Part shown: one piece after another, positions 35,656 through 43,152 of the stretch | How positions within the stretch are numbered: position 1 is the first letter of the stretch | Layout of the letters: every line of letters begins with the position of its first letter | Assembly (NCBI RefSeq): GCF_000418325.1 | Contig: NC_021658.1 | Coordinates: 11,050,001-11,114,000, forward strand | Direction: 5' to 3' | DNA from: Sorangium cellulosum So0157-2 | GTDB taxonomy: Bacteria; Myxococcota_A; Polyangia; Polyangiales; Polyangiaceae | DNA: 64,000 nt | Made by a program: the position numbers and the translations under genes | Notes under the pieces: generated by a model | The model's input: only the letters and a program-made list of their open reading frames with translations | Database searches by the model: none | What the model was told of the DNA's origin: nothing

Positions 35656-35671
35656 TGTGAACCATGTCACA
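35656..35671. promoter_or_regulatory. CRP/FNR-type binding site
   Basis: TGTGAACCATGTCACA matches the CRP consensus TGTGA-N6-TCACA exactly. An overlapping palindrome ACCATGT-C-ACATGGT (35661-35675) extends it. It lies about 110 bases upstream of the SpoIIAA-like gene, in a 206-bp gap. A CRP/FNR-family regulator is the likely binder. Chance occurrence in such GC-rich DNA is unlikely, but binding is unproven. Confidence 0.55.
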
Positions 35672-35753
35672 TGGTGAGCGCTCCCAGAACGTGCGTCGTG
35701 ACTTGGCTCGAGATTCCGGGGGCTGACCGTTGATCCAGGAGCGGTAGCCCTCC

Positions 35754-36689
35754 CTACGCGCTCCTGCCCCTCCCCGCCTTGCCGCGGCGTCCCCTGTCGG
35801 CCGTCGACGCGCGCACGATCCCGATGAACGCCCGGAGCGCCGCCCGCACCAGCCGGTTGCTCGGGTGAAACAGCCGCAGGCCGGGGAACGGCGGCGTCCA
35901 CGCCGCGAGCACGCGCGCGAGGCGCCCCGCCTCGATGTCCGCCGCCGCCGCGCGCTCGCTCACGTACGCGAGGCCCGCGCCCGCGACGGCCGCCTGCAGC
36001 GCGAGATCGTCGTTGTCGAGCGTCAGCGCCCCCCGGACGTCGACCGCCACCTCGCGCCCGCGCCGCTCGAGCTCCCAGCGGTACACCTCCCCGCTCGCCA
36101 TGCGGCGGCGGATGCACTCGTGCTCGAGCAGATCCCTCGGCGCCTTCGGCGCCGGGCGACGCGCGAAGTACGACGGCGCGCCGACCACCGCCATGCTCAG
36201 ATCCCCGCCGCACGGGATCGCGATCATGTCCTGCGGCACGGCCTCCGCGAGCCGCACCCCCGCGTCGAAGCCCTCGGCGACGATGTCCACGAAGCGGTCC
36301 TCCGTCACGAGCTCGACGCGCACGTCGGGGTGGCGCCGCCGCATCTCGAGCACCATCGGGAGCACCTCGATCTGCGCCGCCCCCTTCGACGTGTTGATGC
36401 GCAGCGTGCCGCTCGGGGTGTCGCGCAGCTCGTGGACCTCCTCCAGCGACGACGACACCTCCCGGAGCGCCGGCTGGAGCCGCCGGACCACGTGCTCGCC
36501 GGCCGCCGAGAGCGAGACGCTCCGCGTGGTGCGGTGAAAGAGCCGGACGCCGAGCCGCTGCTCGAGCGCCGAGACCGCGTGGCTCAGCGCCGAGGGCGAC
36601 ATCTCGAGCTCCCTGGCCGCCGCGCGGAAGCTCTTGAACGTCGCGACGGCGATCACGGCCTCGAGCTCGATGAGGCTGGCGCGCATCAT
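35754..36689 (-). CDS. LysR-family transcriptional regulator
   Basis: A 311-residue LysR regulator. The winged helix-turn-helix is at about 3-62 (LIELEAVIAVATFKSFRAAA, MSPSALSHAVSALEQRLGVR, LFHRTTRSVSLSAAGEHVV). The periplasmic-binding-like effector domain runs from about 90 to 295 (SGTLRINTSKGAAQIEVLPM). It is divergent from the short-chain dehydrogenase gene at 36765 with only 75 bases between, a classic arrangement in which the regulator controls both. An Arg/Gly-rich tail ends the protein. Effector unknown, possibly the dehydrogenase substrate. Confidence 0.9.
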   Translation of the reverse strand: MMRASLIELEAVIAVATFKSFRAAARELEMSPSALSHAVSALEQRLGVRLFHRTTRSVSLSAAGEHVVRRLQPALREVSSSLEEVHELRDTPSGTLRINTSKGAAQIEVLPMVLEMRRRHPDVRVELVTEDRFVDIVAEGFDAGVRLAEAVPQDMIAIPCGGDLSMAVVGAPSYFARRPAPKAPRDLLEHECIRRRMASGEVYRWELERRGREVAVDVRGALTLDNDDLALQAAVAGAGLAYVSERAAAADIEAGRLARVLAAWTPPFPGLRLFHPSNRLVRAALRAFIGIVRASTADRGRRGKAGRGRSA

Positions 36690-36764
36690 TGTACCAGATC
36701 GTGCATCACGGCATGCCGGATTGCACGCATTGTTTCATCGGTCGGCGCGGCGCAGAACAAGGGC

Positions 36765-37598
36765 ATGAGCAAGACGGTTCTGGTGACAGGGTGTTCGTCG
36801 GGGTTCGGTCGCGACATCGCGAAGGTCTTCGCCGCGGAGGGCTGGAACGTCGCGGCGACGATGCGCAAGCCGGAGCAGGAGACCGAGCTCCGCGCGTCGG
36901 ATCGGGTGAGCGTGCTGCCGCTCGACGTGCAGGATCGCGCGAGCATCGACGCCGCCGTGGCCGCGACCCTCGCCCGGTTCGGCGCGATCGACGTCCTCGT
37001 CAACAACGCGGGCTTCGGCCTCCACGGGGTGTTCGAGGAGACCGCGCGCGAGAAGATCCTCGAGCAGTTCGAGGTCAACGTGTTCGGCGTGATGGACGTG
37101 ACGCGCGCCGCCCTCCCGGCCATGCGCGCGCGGCGCTCCGGCGTCGTCCTCAACGTGAGCTCCGGGGCGGGCGTGTTCACGCTCCCGATGCTGTCGTCGT
37201 ACTGCGCGAGCAAGTTCGCGCTGGAGGGGTTCTCGGAGGCGCTCTCGTACGAGCTCGCGCCGCTCGGGATCCGGGTGAAGATCGTCGAGCCGGGGGGCGT
37301 GCCGAGCACGGGCTTCGTCGAGCGCAGCGCCAGAGAGGCGCTAAAGACCGCGCCCATCGCCGATTACGCGCCCTTCGTCGACGGCGCCAATCGGCTCTTC
37401 GCGGAGCTCGTGCAAGCGCGCGACGGCGCCACCTCGCAGGGCGTCGCGCGCGTCATCTTCGAGGCCGCGACCGACGGCACCGACCGGCTGCGGTACCTCG
37501 GCACGGAGAACATCGCGCCGCTCGTCGCCGCGCGGCGCCAGACCTCGGAGGAGGCGTATCTCGCCCTGATGCGGTCCCGGTTCGCGCCCAGGCTGTGA
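36765..37598 (+). CDS. Short-chain dehydrogenase/reductase
   Basis: A 277-residue NAD(P)-dependent oxidoreductase with the classical SDR fold. The cofactor motif is TGCSSGFG (residues 8-15), NNAG is at about 85, the catalytic Ser lies in NVSSGAG, and the YCASK motif provides Tyr and Lys. VEPGGVPSTGF follows the active site. Basic residues after the second strand (MRKPEQ) suggest NADPH. ATG 36765 is the obvious start of the Rossmann fold. It is divergent from a LysR gene and likely under its control. Substrate unknown. Confidence 0.92.
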   Translation: MSKTVLVTGCSSGFGRDIAKVFAAEGWNVAATMRKPEQETELRASDRVSVLPLDVQDRASIDAAVAATLARFGAIDVLVNNAGFGLHGVFEETAREKILEQFEVNVFGVMDVTRAALPAMRARRSGVVLNVSSGAGVFTLPMLSSYCASKFALEGFSEALSYELAPLGIRVKIVEPGGVPSTGFVERSAREALKTAPIADYAPFVDGANRLFAELVQARDGATSQGVARVIFEAATDGTDRLRYLGTENIAPLVAARRQTSEEAYLALMRSRFAPRL

Positions 37599-37683
37599 GG
37601 CGCAATCCCCTCGCCCGGAGGACGTGGGCGCCCGCCTCGCCCGTGCTGTACAACCAAGGCTCCCCTTGCCGAGGAGCTGCCGC

Positions 37684-38418
37684 ATGACGAATCGCCTCCA
37701 GGAGCGCCTGCTCGCGATCATGGACCGCAAGAACCACTGGGCCTGGGCGCACCTCACCGGCCCTGGCCTCGCGCGCGACCAGCTCGTCGTCCACTTCCGG
37801 CACGAGTACCGGGTCTACGTGCGCGACTTCCCGGTGCTGCTCGCGCGCGTGCTCGGCCAGTCGCCGCCGGCCGCGGTGCGCAGCGCGCTGGCGGAGAACC
37901 TCTTCGAGGAGCAGACCGGCAAGCTCTCCCTGGGCGCGCCGCACCCGGAGCTCTTCCTGGAGATGATCGACGGCCTGGGCATCCCGCGCGCGGCCATCGA
38001 GGACGAGTCCATCCCGCTCGAGCCCGAGGCCCGCGCCTACCGGGCGCTGCTCGACCGCGTGAGCGCGGCGCCGCCGTGGGTCGTGGGCGCGGCGGTGCTC
38101 ACGATCTTCGTGGAGGGCAGCGTGCACGAGCGCGCCGAGCTCCTCGGCCAGCGCGAGGCGCCGCCGATCGACGAGGCGCTGCGCGCGCACCCGATGGTGC
38201 GTCACTACGGGTGTCCGCCCGAGCGCATGCGCCTCGTGCGGGCGCACCGGGCGGTCGAGGGCGGGCACCGGCGCGACGCGTGGGAGATGGTGCTGGGGCA
38301 CGTGCCGGACGAGGGCCCCGCGGCGGACGCGGTCGCGTCGGCGGTGGCCGCCGCGCACGCGGCCTGGCTCTCGTACCGGGACGGCGTCGCGCGCGCGATG
38401 GGGCTCCGGCGGGCGTGA
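37684..38418 (+). CDS. Heme-oxygenase-like (TenA/PqqC/HDO-type) protein
   Basis: A 244-residue all-helical protein. RVYVRDFPVLLARVLGQSPP, then ALAENLFEEQTGKLSLGAPH, and VEGSVHERAEL and HRAVEGGHRRDAWEMV resemble the heme-oxygenase-like superfamily (TenA, PqqC, HDO diiron oxygenases). Glu and His pairs at ENLFEE, EGSVHE and EGGHRRD could form a diiron site like that of UndA or SznF. GAGGAG lies upstream of ATG 37684. It has no cofactor-biosynthesis neighbours. I prefer an HDO-type oxygenase, but a thiaminase-like or non-catalytic role is possible. Confidence 0.7.
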   Translation: MTNRLQERLLAIMDRKNHWAWAHLTGPGLARDQLVVHFRHEYRVYVRDFPVLLARVLGQSPPAAVRSALAENLFEEQTGKLSLGAPHPELFLEMIDGLGIPRAAIEDESIPLEPEARAYRALLDRVSAAPPWVVGAAVLTIFVEGSVHERAELLGQREAPPIDEALRAHPMVRHYGCPPERMRLVRAHRAVEGGHRRDAWEMVLGHVPDEGPAADAVASAVAAAHAAWLSYRDGVARAMGLRRA

Positions 38419-38500
38419 GCGGGCCTCTCGCGCGCGCCTGCCGGCGGGGCCCCGCGCGCGCCTTCCGGCGGGGCCGCGCGCGGCGGTAACATCGGCGTCG

Positions 38501-39265
38501 ATGCTCGGCTTTCTCAGGAAGCGCCGGCGCGCCGCCGCCCGCCGCGCGCCCTTCCCGCCCGCGTGGCGCGCGATCCTCGACCGGAACGTGCCCAGCTTCG
38601 GCCGCCTCCCGGCCGAGGACCAGGACGAGCTCCTCGGGCACATCCAGGTCTTCCTCGACGAGAAGCCGTTCGAGGGGTGCGGCGGCCTGGAGATCACCGA
38701 CGAGATCCGGGTCACGGTGGCGGCGCAGGCGTGCCTGCTCCTCCTGCACCGCGAGACCGACTACTACCCCGAGCTCGAGGTCATCCTCGTCTACCCGAGC
38801 GCCTACGTGGCCCCCGGCCGGGAGGTGCGCGAGGGCGGCGTCGTCGTCGAGGGCGGCCGGGCGCGGCTCGGGGAGTCGTGGTCGCGCGGCGCGGTCGTGC
38901 TCGCGTGGGACGGCGTCCTCGCGGGCGCGGCGGACGTGAGCGACGGCCACAACCTCGTGCTCCACGAGTTCGCGCACCAGCTCGACCAGGAAGAAGGCCC
39001 CGCCGACGGCGCGCCCGAGCTGCCCGAGCGCTCGATGTACGCCGCGTGGGCGCGCATCCTCGGCCGCGAGTACGAGCGCCTCGTCCGCGACGAGGCGAGC
39101 CTCAAGCGCACGGTCATCGATCCTTACGGCGCCACGAACCCGGCCGAGTTCTTCGCCGTCGTCACCGAGGCCTTCTTCGAGAAGCCGCGGAAGCTCAGGG
39201 CGAAGCACCCGGAGCTCTACGATCAGCTGAAGGCGTTCTATCGCCAGGACCCGGCCGGCCGGTAG
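38501..39265 (+). CDS. mtfA: MtfA-like M90 zinc peptidase
   Basis: A 254-residue protein with the HExxH zinc motif HEFAHQLD (H155, E156, H159) and a downstream Glu ligand in AEFFAVVTEAFFEKP. Upstream blocks FPPAWRAILDRNVP and HRETDYYPELEVILVYPSAY are typical of the MtfA/YeeI family. In E. coli MtfA titrates the Mlc repressor and has aminopeptidase activity; no Mlc homologue is nearby, so that role is not implied. No signal peptide. It stands between the heme-oxygenase-like gene and an unknown gene in the same direction, with gaps of 80 bases on each side. Confidence 0.9.
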   Translation: MLGFLRKRRRAAARRAPFPPAWRAILDRNVPSFGRLPAEDQDELLGHIQVFLDEKPFEGCGGLEITDEIRVTVAAQACLLLLHRETDYYPELEVILVYPSAYVAPGREVREGGVVVEGGRARLGESWSRGAVVLAWDGVLAGAADVSDGHNLVLHEFAHQLDQEEGPADGAPELPERSMYAAWARILGREYERLVRDEASLKRTVIDPYGATNPAEFFAVVTEAFFEKPRKLRAKHPELYDQLKAFYRQDPAGR

Positions 39266-39345
39266 CGACGCCGCGGGCCGCCGCCCTCGCTGCCCCGCGC
39301 GCCATCGCCGCCCCGCGCGCGCCGATCGCCCGTGCGCGGCCGGTC

Positions 39346-40113
39346 ATGGTATCTCCTGCTCCCTCGATGTCCCGAAAGCGCAAAGCCAGGTCCCGCAAGG
39401 GCGGCGCGCCCTCCGCGCCCCGCCCGGCGTCCTCCGCGTCGCCTGCCCCCGCGGCGCCGCCCGCGCGGCGCGTGCGCTCCTTCCGCCTCCGCCTCGACAT
39501 CACCGCCCTCGAGCTCGCCTCCGGCCACGACGGCCTCCTCCGCGGCGCGCCCGAGCCCGTCCTCCTCGTCGCCGCCTACCTGCTCTTCCCCCCCGACCCG
39601 GGCGCCCCGGCACCGGCCGGCCTCACGCCCCCTCGCCCCCTCGGCCGCACCCTCGTGCGTTTCAGCGCGCCCCAGGGCCGCTTCCCCGCGGTGCTCACCC
39701 TCCGCGGTCCCCTCTCGTTCAAGGCCCGCGCTCGCGCCCGCGACGACGGCCGCATCCTCCTCCTCGTCCTCGCCGTCGAGGAGGACACCGGCAAGGAGGT
39801 CGAGCGGCTCTACGCCCACCTCGCGGACGCGAAGCACCTCCGCCTCTGGGACCTCGACGCGCCCGTCCCCGCCCCGTCGACCCTGGCCGAGCTCATCGCC
39901 GCCCCGTACCTGCAGGGGCACGCGGCGCCCGTGCGCGTCGGCGTGCTCGACGACGGCGGCGATCTCCGCGACACCTGCCGCGGCGACGACTTCGTCGGCG
40001 CCAGCGCGGCCCTCGTCTCGACCGCGCGCCACGAGGACGCGCTCCGCTTCCACGTCGTCTCCGCCGACGGCCGCAACGACTGGACCGCCGTGACCGCCGT
40101 CAGCGTCGACTGA
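39346..40113 (+). CDS. Hypothetical protein with basic N-terminus
   Basis: A protein of 255 residues (248 if ATG 39367 is used). An Arg/Lys/Pro/Ala-rich tail (residues 1-40) precedes a strand-rich domain: FRLRLDITALELASGHDGLL, VLLVAAYLLFPPD, VLTLRGPLSFKARARA, ILLLVLAVEEDTGKEVERLY. The alternation of strands and short loops suggests a beta-sandwich, perhaps C2-like, but no motif is decisive. No signal peptide. It lies 80 bases after the MtfA-like gene. Codon use is normal. I do not recognise the family. The first ATG has no strong ribosome-binding site. Confidence 0.65.
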   Translation: MVSPAPSMSRKRKARSRKGGAPSAPRPASSASPAPAAPPARRVRSFRLRLDITALELASGHDGLLRGAPEPVLLVAAYLLFPPDPGAPAPAGLTPPRPLGRTLVRFSAPQGRFPAVLTLRGPLSFKARARARDDGRILLLVLAVEEDTGKEVERLYAHLADAKHLRLWDLDAPVPAPSTLAELIAAPYLQGHAAPVRVGVLDDGGDLRDTCRGDDFVGASAALVSTARHEDALRFHVVSADGRNDWTAVTAVSVD

Positions 40114-40141
40114 GGCCCTGGGCGCCGGGCGCGCGTCGAGG

Positions 40142-40945
40142 TCACGCCGCGCGACCCGCGGCGCCGGGGAGCTCCTCCCCCCGCGGCTTCATCAGGCGCG
40201 TCATGATCTTCACGACGAGCTCGCGGCTGAAGAAGCGGAGGAGGAACACGCTCAGGCTGTTCGCGGCGCCGTGGACGACCGAGGCGCGACCGGCCACGAA
40301 GGCCGAGAGGCCGAGGCGCACCACGTCCTCGGGCCGCGCCCGCCTTTCGGCCCCCGGGATGTCGCCCGAGCGCTGGAAGAACGGCGTATCCGTCGCGCCG
40401 GGGCACAAGGCGAGGACGCGCACGCCGCGCGGGCGGTACTCGGCCCAGAGCGCCTCGCTGAAGGAGAGGACGAACGCCTTCGTCGCCGCGTAGATCGCGA
40501 AGTACGGGGAAGGCACGAAGGCCGCCGTCGACGCCACCTGGATCACGCCCCCCCGGCGCCGCTCGATCATGGGCATGAACAGGTGCGTGAGCTCGACGAG
40601 CGCGCCGACGTTGAGATCGATCTGCTCGCGGTGCGTCGCCAGGGGGAGGCCGCCGAAGGCGCCGTAGACGCCGAAGGCCGCGTTGTTGACGAGGACATCG
40701 ACGTCGAGCCCCCTCTCCGCGACGGCGTCGAAGACGCGCCGCGCGGCCCCCGGAGCGGCGAGATCCACGGCGACGACATGCGCTCTGCCGAGCTCGGAGG
40801 CCAGCGCGGCGAGCTTCGCTTCGCTGCGCGCGACGAGGACCAGGGTCGCCCCGCGCCGCGACAGCTCGCGGGCGAACGCCTCGCCGATGCCCATCGAGGC
40901 GCCCGTGACGAGCGCCGTCTTTCCCTTGAAATCGAAAGCGTTCAT
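40142..40945 (-). CDS. Short-chain dehydrogenase/reductase, membrane-associating C-terminus
   Basis: A 267-residue SDR. TGASMGIGEAF (about 14-24) binds the nucleotide, NNAAFG is at about 87, and IQVASTAAF with YAATKAF provides the Ser/Tyr/Lys triad. Its C-terminal extension LSVFLLRFFSRELVVKIMTR is hydrophobic and basic, as in SDRs that sit on membranes or lipid droplets. ATG 40945 is chosen at the start of the fold. It is divergent from a LysR gene with about 65 bases between. It may act on fatty or sterol-like substrates; that is inference. Confidence 0.9.
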   Translation of the reverse strand: MNAFDFKGKTALVTGASMGIGEAFARELSRRGATLVLVARSEAKLAALASELGRAHVVAVDLAAPGAARRVFDAVAERGLDVDVLVNNAAFGVYGAFGGLPLATHREQIDLNVGALVELTHLFMPMIERRRGGVIQVASTAAFVPSPYFAIYAATKAFVLSFSEALWAEYRPRGVRVLALCPGATDTPFFQRSGDIPGAERRARPEDVVRLGLSAFVAGRASVVHGAANSLSVFLLRFFSRELVVKIMTRLMKPRGEELPGAAGRAA

Positions 40946-41010
40946 ACCGGGAAGATGGCCTCCGGCGCGCTTGTCGACAATGGGCATCGGTGGTAATCCG
41001 ATTTCCACGG

Positions 41011-41898
41011 ATGCAAAACGCAGGTGCTCCGCTCTGGGACGATCTCCGCGTTCTCCTCGCGCTGCACCGCCACCGCAGCTTCCTCGCCGCGGGCCGGGCG
41101 CTCGGGGTCTCGACCTCCACCGCGGCGCGGCGCATCGACGCGCTGGAAGCGGCGCTCGGGCGGCCGCTCGTGCACCGGAGCAACGGGGGGACGTCGGTCG
41201 AGCCCGACGCGCTCGATCTCGTGGCGCTCGCCGAGCGGATCGAGAGCGGGCTCCACGCGATCCGGCGCGACGAGGGTGACGAGGCGTTCTCCGGGGCGGT
41301 GCGCCTGTCGCTGGCCGACGAGGTCGTGCGGCCCGTCACGCAGCGCCTCTGCGAGCTCCGGCGGCTGTATCCGGCGCTGGAGCTCGAGATCCTCTCGGAG
41401 ACGCGGCTCGTCGACCTCGCGCGGCGCGAGGCGGACGTCGCGATCCGCGGGAGCAAGTCGTCGTCGCCCGCGGTGGTCCATCGCCTGGCCGGGCGGGCCT
41501 CGTTCGGGCTCTACGCCGCGCCGAGCTACGTCGAGCGGCGGCTGCGGGGCGCGCGGCTGCGGACGGCGGAGCTCGGGCGCCACGATTTCGTCGGCTACGA
41601 GGGGACGCTGGCGCAGACCGCGAAGAGCTCGTGGCTCATGGCCCACGGCGCGAAGCGCTTCGTCGTGCGGTCGAACTCGCACCACGCGCTCCTCGAAGCG
41701 GCGCTCCAGGGCCAGGGGATCGCGCTCATGTCCGACCCCTCGGTGCGCTCGATGGCGGGGCTCGTGCGGCTCGAGGTCGACGCGGAGCTGCCGTCGTCGT
41801 CCATCTTCCTCGCGTACCATCGAGAGCTCCGGAAGGTGCCGCGCGTGCGCCTCGTGGTCGACACGCTCGACGCCGCGGTGCGCGAGGCGCTCCGCTAG
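41011..41898 (+). CDS. LysR-family transcriptional regulator
   Basis: A 295-residue LysR regulator. The helix-turn-helix is at about 5-60 (LWDDLRVLLALHRHRSFLAA, LGVSTSTAARRIDALEAALG, RPLVHRSNGGTSVEPDALDL). The effector domain runs from about 85 to 290. It is divergent from the SDR gene at 40945 and likely controls it. ATG 41011 is preferred; an in-frame GTG lies 21 bases upstream. A small ORF with a strong ribosome-binding site begins 36 bases after its stop in the same direction. Confidence 0.9.
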   Translation: MQNAGAPLWDDLRVLLALHRHRSFLAAGRALGVSTSTAARRIDALEAALGRPLVHRSNGGTSVEPDALDLVALAERIESGLHAIRRDEGDEAFSGAVRLSLADEVVRPVTQRLCELRRLYPALELEILSETRLVDLARREADVAIRGSKSSSPAVVHRLAGRASFGLYAAPSYVERRLRGARLRTAELGRHDFVGYEGTLAQTAKSSWLMAHGAKRFVVRSNSHHALLEAALQGQGIALMSDPSVRSMAGLVRLEVDAELPSSSIFLAYHRELRKVPRVRLVVDTLDAAVREALR

Positions 41899-41934
41899 CG
41901 CGCCGCAGACCGATGAGGCGAAAGGAGGCCCGCA

Positions 41935-42399
41935 TTGTCGAGCAACGATGAGAAGCCCGCTCCTCAGCTCGCCGTCGGCGACCTGCCAGGCCTGGACGAG
42001 CTCATCCACGGAGCGCTCTCCTCCCCGGCGGCGCCCGCGGCGCTCTCCTCGATCAGCCTGTTTGCGGGCGGGTGCGCCCAGGGCCGCCGCGAGGGCTACG
42101 TCACGCTGCTCGGCCGGTACCAGTCGAAGTTGTTGTGGAACGGAAAGCTGTTGATCCCGAGGCTGATGCTGACGTCCAGCGCGCGGACGTGGTGCCACCA
42201 GCCGACGGGGATGAAGAGCGCCTCGCCCGGCTCGAGCACGACGTCCTTCACGAGCACCGGGCTCATCGCGTCCTGCTCCGGATCCCGGTCGGCGTACATC
42301 GCGCGCGCCCCCTCGAACAGCGACGTCTCGAACGGCGCGATCATGCGGTATCGCTTCCTGCCGTACACCTGCCCGAAGAGGATGTTGGACGTGTCGTAA
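41935..42399 (+). CDS. Small ORF with a very strong RBS, converging into the oxygenase gene
   Basis: TTG 41935 is preceded at six bases by AAAGGAGG, the best ribosome-binding site in this neighbourhood. The first 54 codons have high GC3 and normal codon use (SSNDEKPAPQLAVGDLPGLD, then ELIHGALSSPAAPAALSSIS, then LFAGGCAQG). From 42096 the frame is antisense to the JmjC/cupin gene and reads as random sequence until 42399. Either a short gene has lost its end, or a real stop is displaced. The acidic leader followed by a Gly/Cys tail loosely recalls a peptide precursor, but no maturation enzyme is certain. It may be cotranscribed with the LysR gene. Confidence 0.45.
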   Translation: MSSNDEKPAPQLAVGDLPGLDELIHGALSSPAAPAALSSISLFAGGCAQGRREGYVTLLGRYQSKLLWNGKLLIPRLMLTSSARTWCHQPTGMKSASPGSSTTSFTSTGLIASCSGSRSAYIARAPSNSDVSNGAIMRYRFLPYTCPKRMLDVS

Positions 42400-43103
42400 T
42401 GCAGCGGCGTGACGGTCCCGGCAGGGCCGAGCCACAGCGCCGAGCTGCCGAGGAGCCGATGCGCGGCGCAGTACCCGTCCGGGAGGACCACGTCGCCCAG
42501 CAGCGCGCCGAGCCTCGTCCGCTCGAGGACGCGGTTGTTGGCGACCATGTAGAAGTCGTTCGTCTCCGTGCGGGCGGCCTCGATGCGCGCGACGAAGTCG
42601 CGCAGCGGCGTGCTCTGCGTGTGCTTCGCCGCGTGCATGTCGTAATCGGGATCGCTCATGCGTCCCGTCGTGACGTCGACCACGACGTCGCCGAAGGCCT
42701 CGGCGAGGTAGGCCGGCGTCCACCGGCCGAAAGCGGGCCAGCGGGTCACCACGTCGGTCAGGATGACCGGCATGTTCCCGGCGACATAGACGTCGCGAAA
42801 CTCCGCGGCAGACACGCCGGAGCGCCGCGGAATCCCCGTCGGATCGAGGGCGTTCGACGCCATCCTCTGCTTCAGCCGGACCAGCATCTCCTGCTGCCGC
42901 GCCGCCCGGGCGAACGGCCGGGCAGCGAGGAAGATGGGCGAACGGACGATGGCCGAGAGCAGCTCGCTGGCCTGCGCGCCGCTCACGCCCGCTGCCTGGA
43001 GCTGCTCCGACACCGCGCCTTCCGACACGCCGCGGAGCAGGTTCTCCGTGGCCCAGCGCCACCACTCCGGCGCAACTTCCAGCTCGCGATCACGTCCGCC
43101 CAT
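42096..43103 (-). CDS. JmjC/cupin-8-type Fe(II)/2-oxoglutarate oxygenase
   Basis: A 335-residue protein. Residues 1-90 form a helical domain (WWRWATENLLRGVSEGAVSE). Residues 100-335 form a JmjC/cupin-8 double-stranded beta-helix: VYVAGNMPVILTDVVTRWPA, then TPLHYDTSNILFGQVYGRKR. The Fe(II) ligands are H235 and D237 (HYD) and H304 or H305 (GWWHHV); a Lys/Arg after the second strand (GRKRYRMI) would hold 2-oxoglutarate. Such enzymes hydroxylate protein side chains, tRNA or small molecules. ATG 43103 has GAGG six bases upstream; an ATG at 43115 is an alternative. It lies 49 bases after a Pro-Met repeat lipoprotein, which is a candidate substrate. Confidence 0.85.
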   Translation of the reverse strand: MGGRDRELEVAPEWWRWATENLLRGVSEGAVSEQLQAAGVSGAQASELLSAIVRSPIFLAARPFARAARQQEMLVRLKQRMASNALDPTGIPRRSGVSAAEFRDVYVAGNMPVILTDVVTRWPAFGRWTPAYLAEAFGDVVVDVTTGRMSDPDYDMHAAKHTQSTPLRDFVARIEAARTETNDFYMVANNRVLERTRLGALLGDVVLPDGYCAAHRLLGSSALWLGPAGTVTPLHYDTSNILFGQVYGRKRYRMIAPFETSLFEGARAMYADRDPEQDAMSPVLVKDVVLEPGEALFIPVGWWHHVRALDVSISLGINSFPFHNNFDWYRPSSVT

Positions 43104-43152
43104 CGTCGACCTCATCAGGTGAAGGGATGCACCGGCACGACCCCCGAACGGC

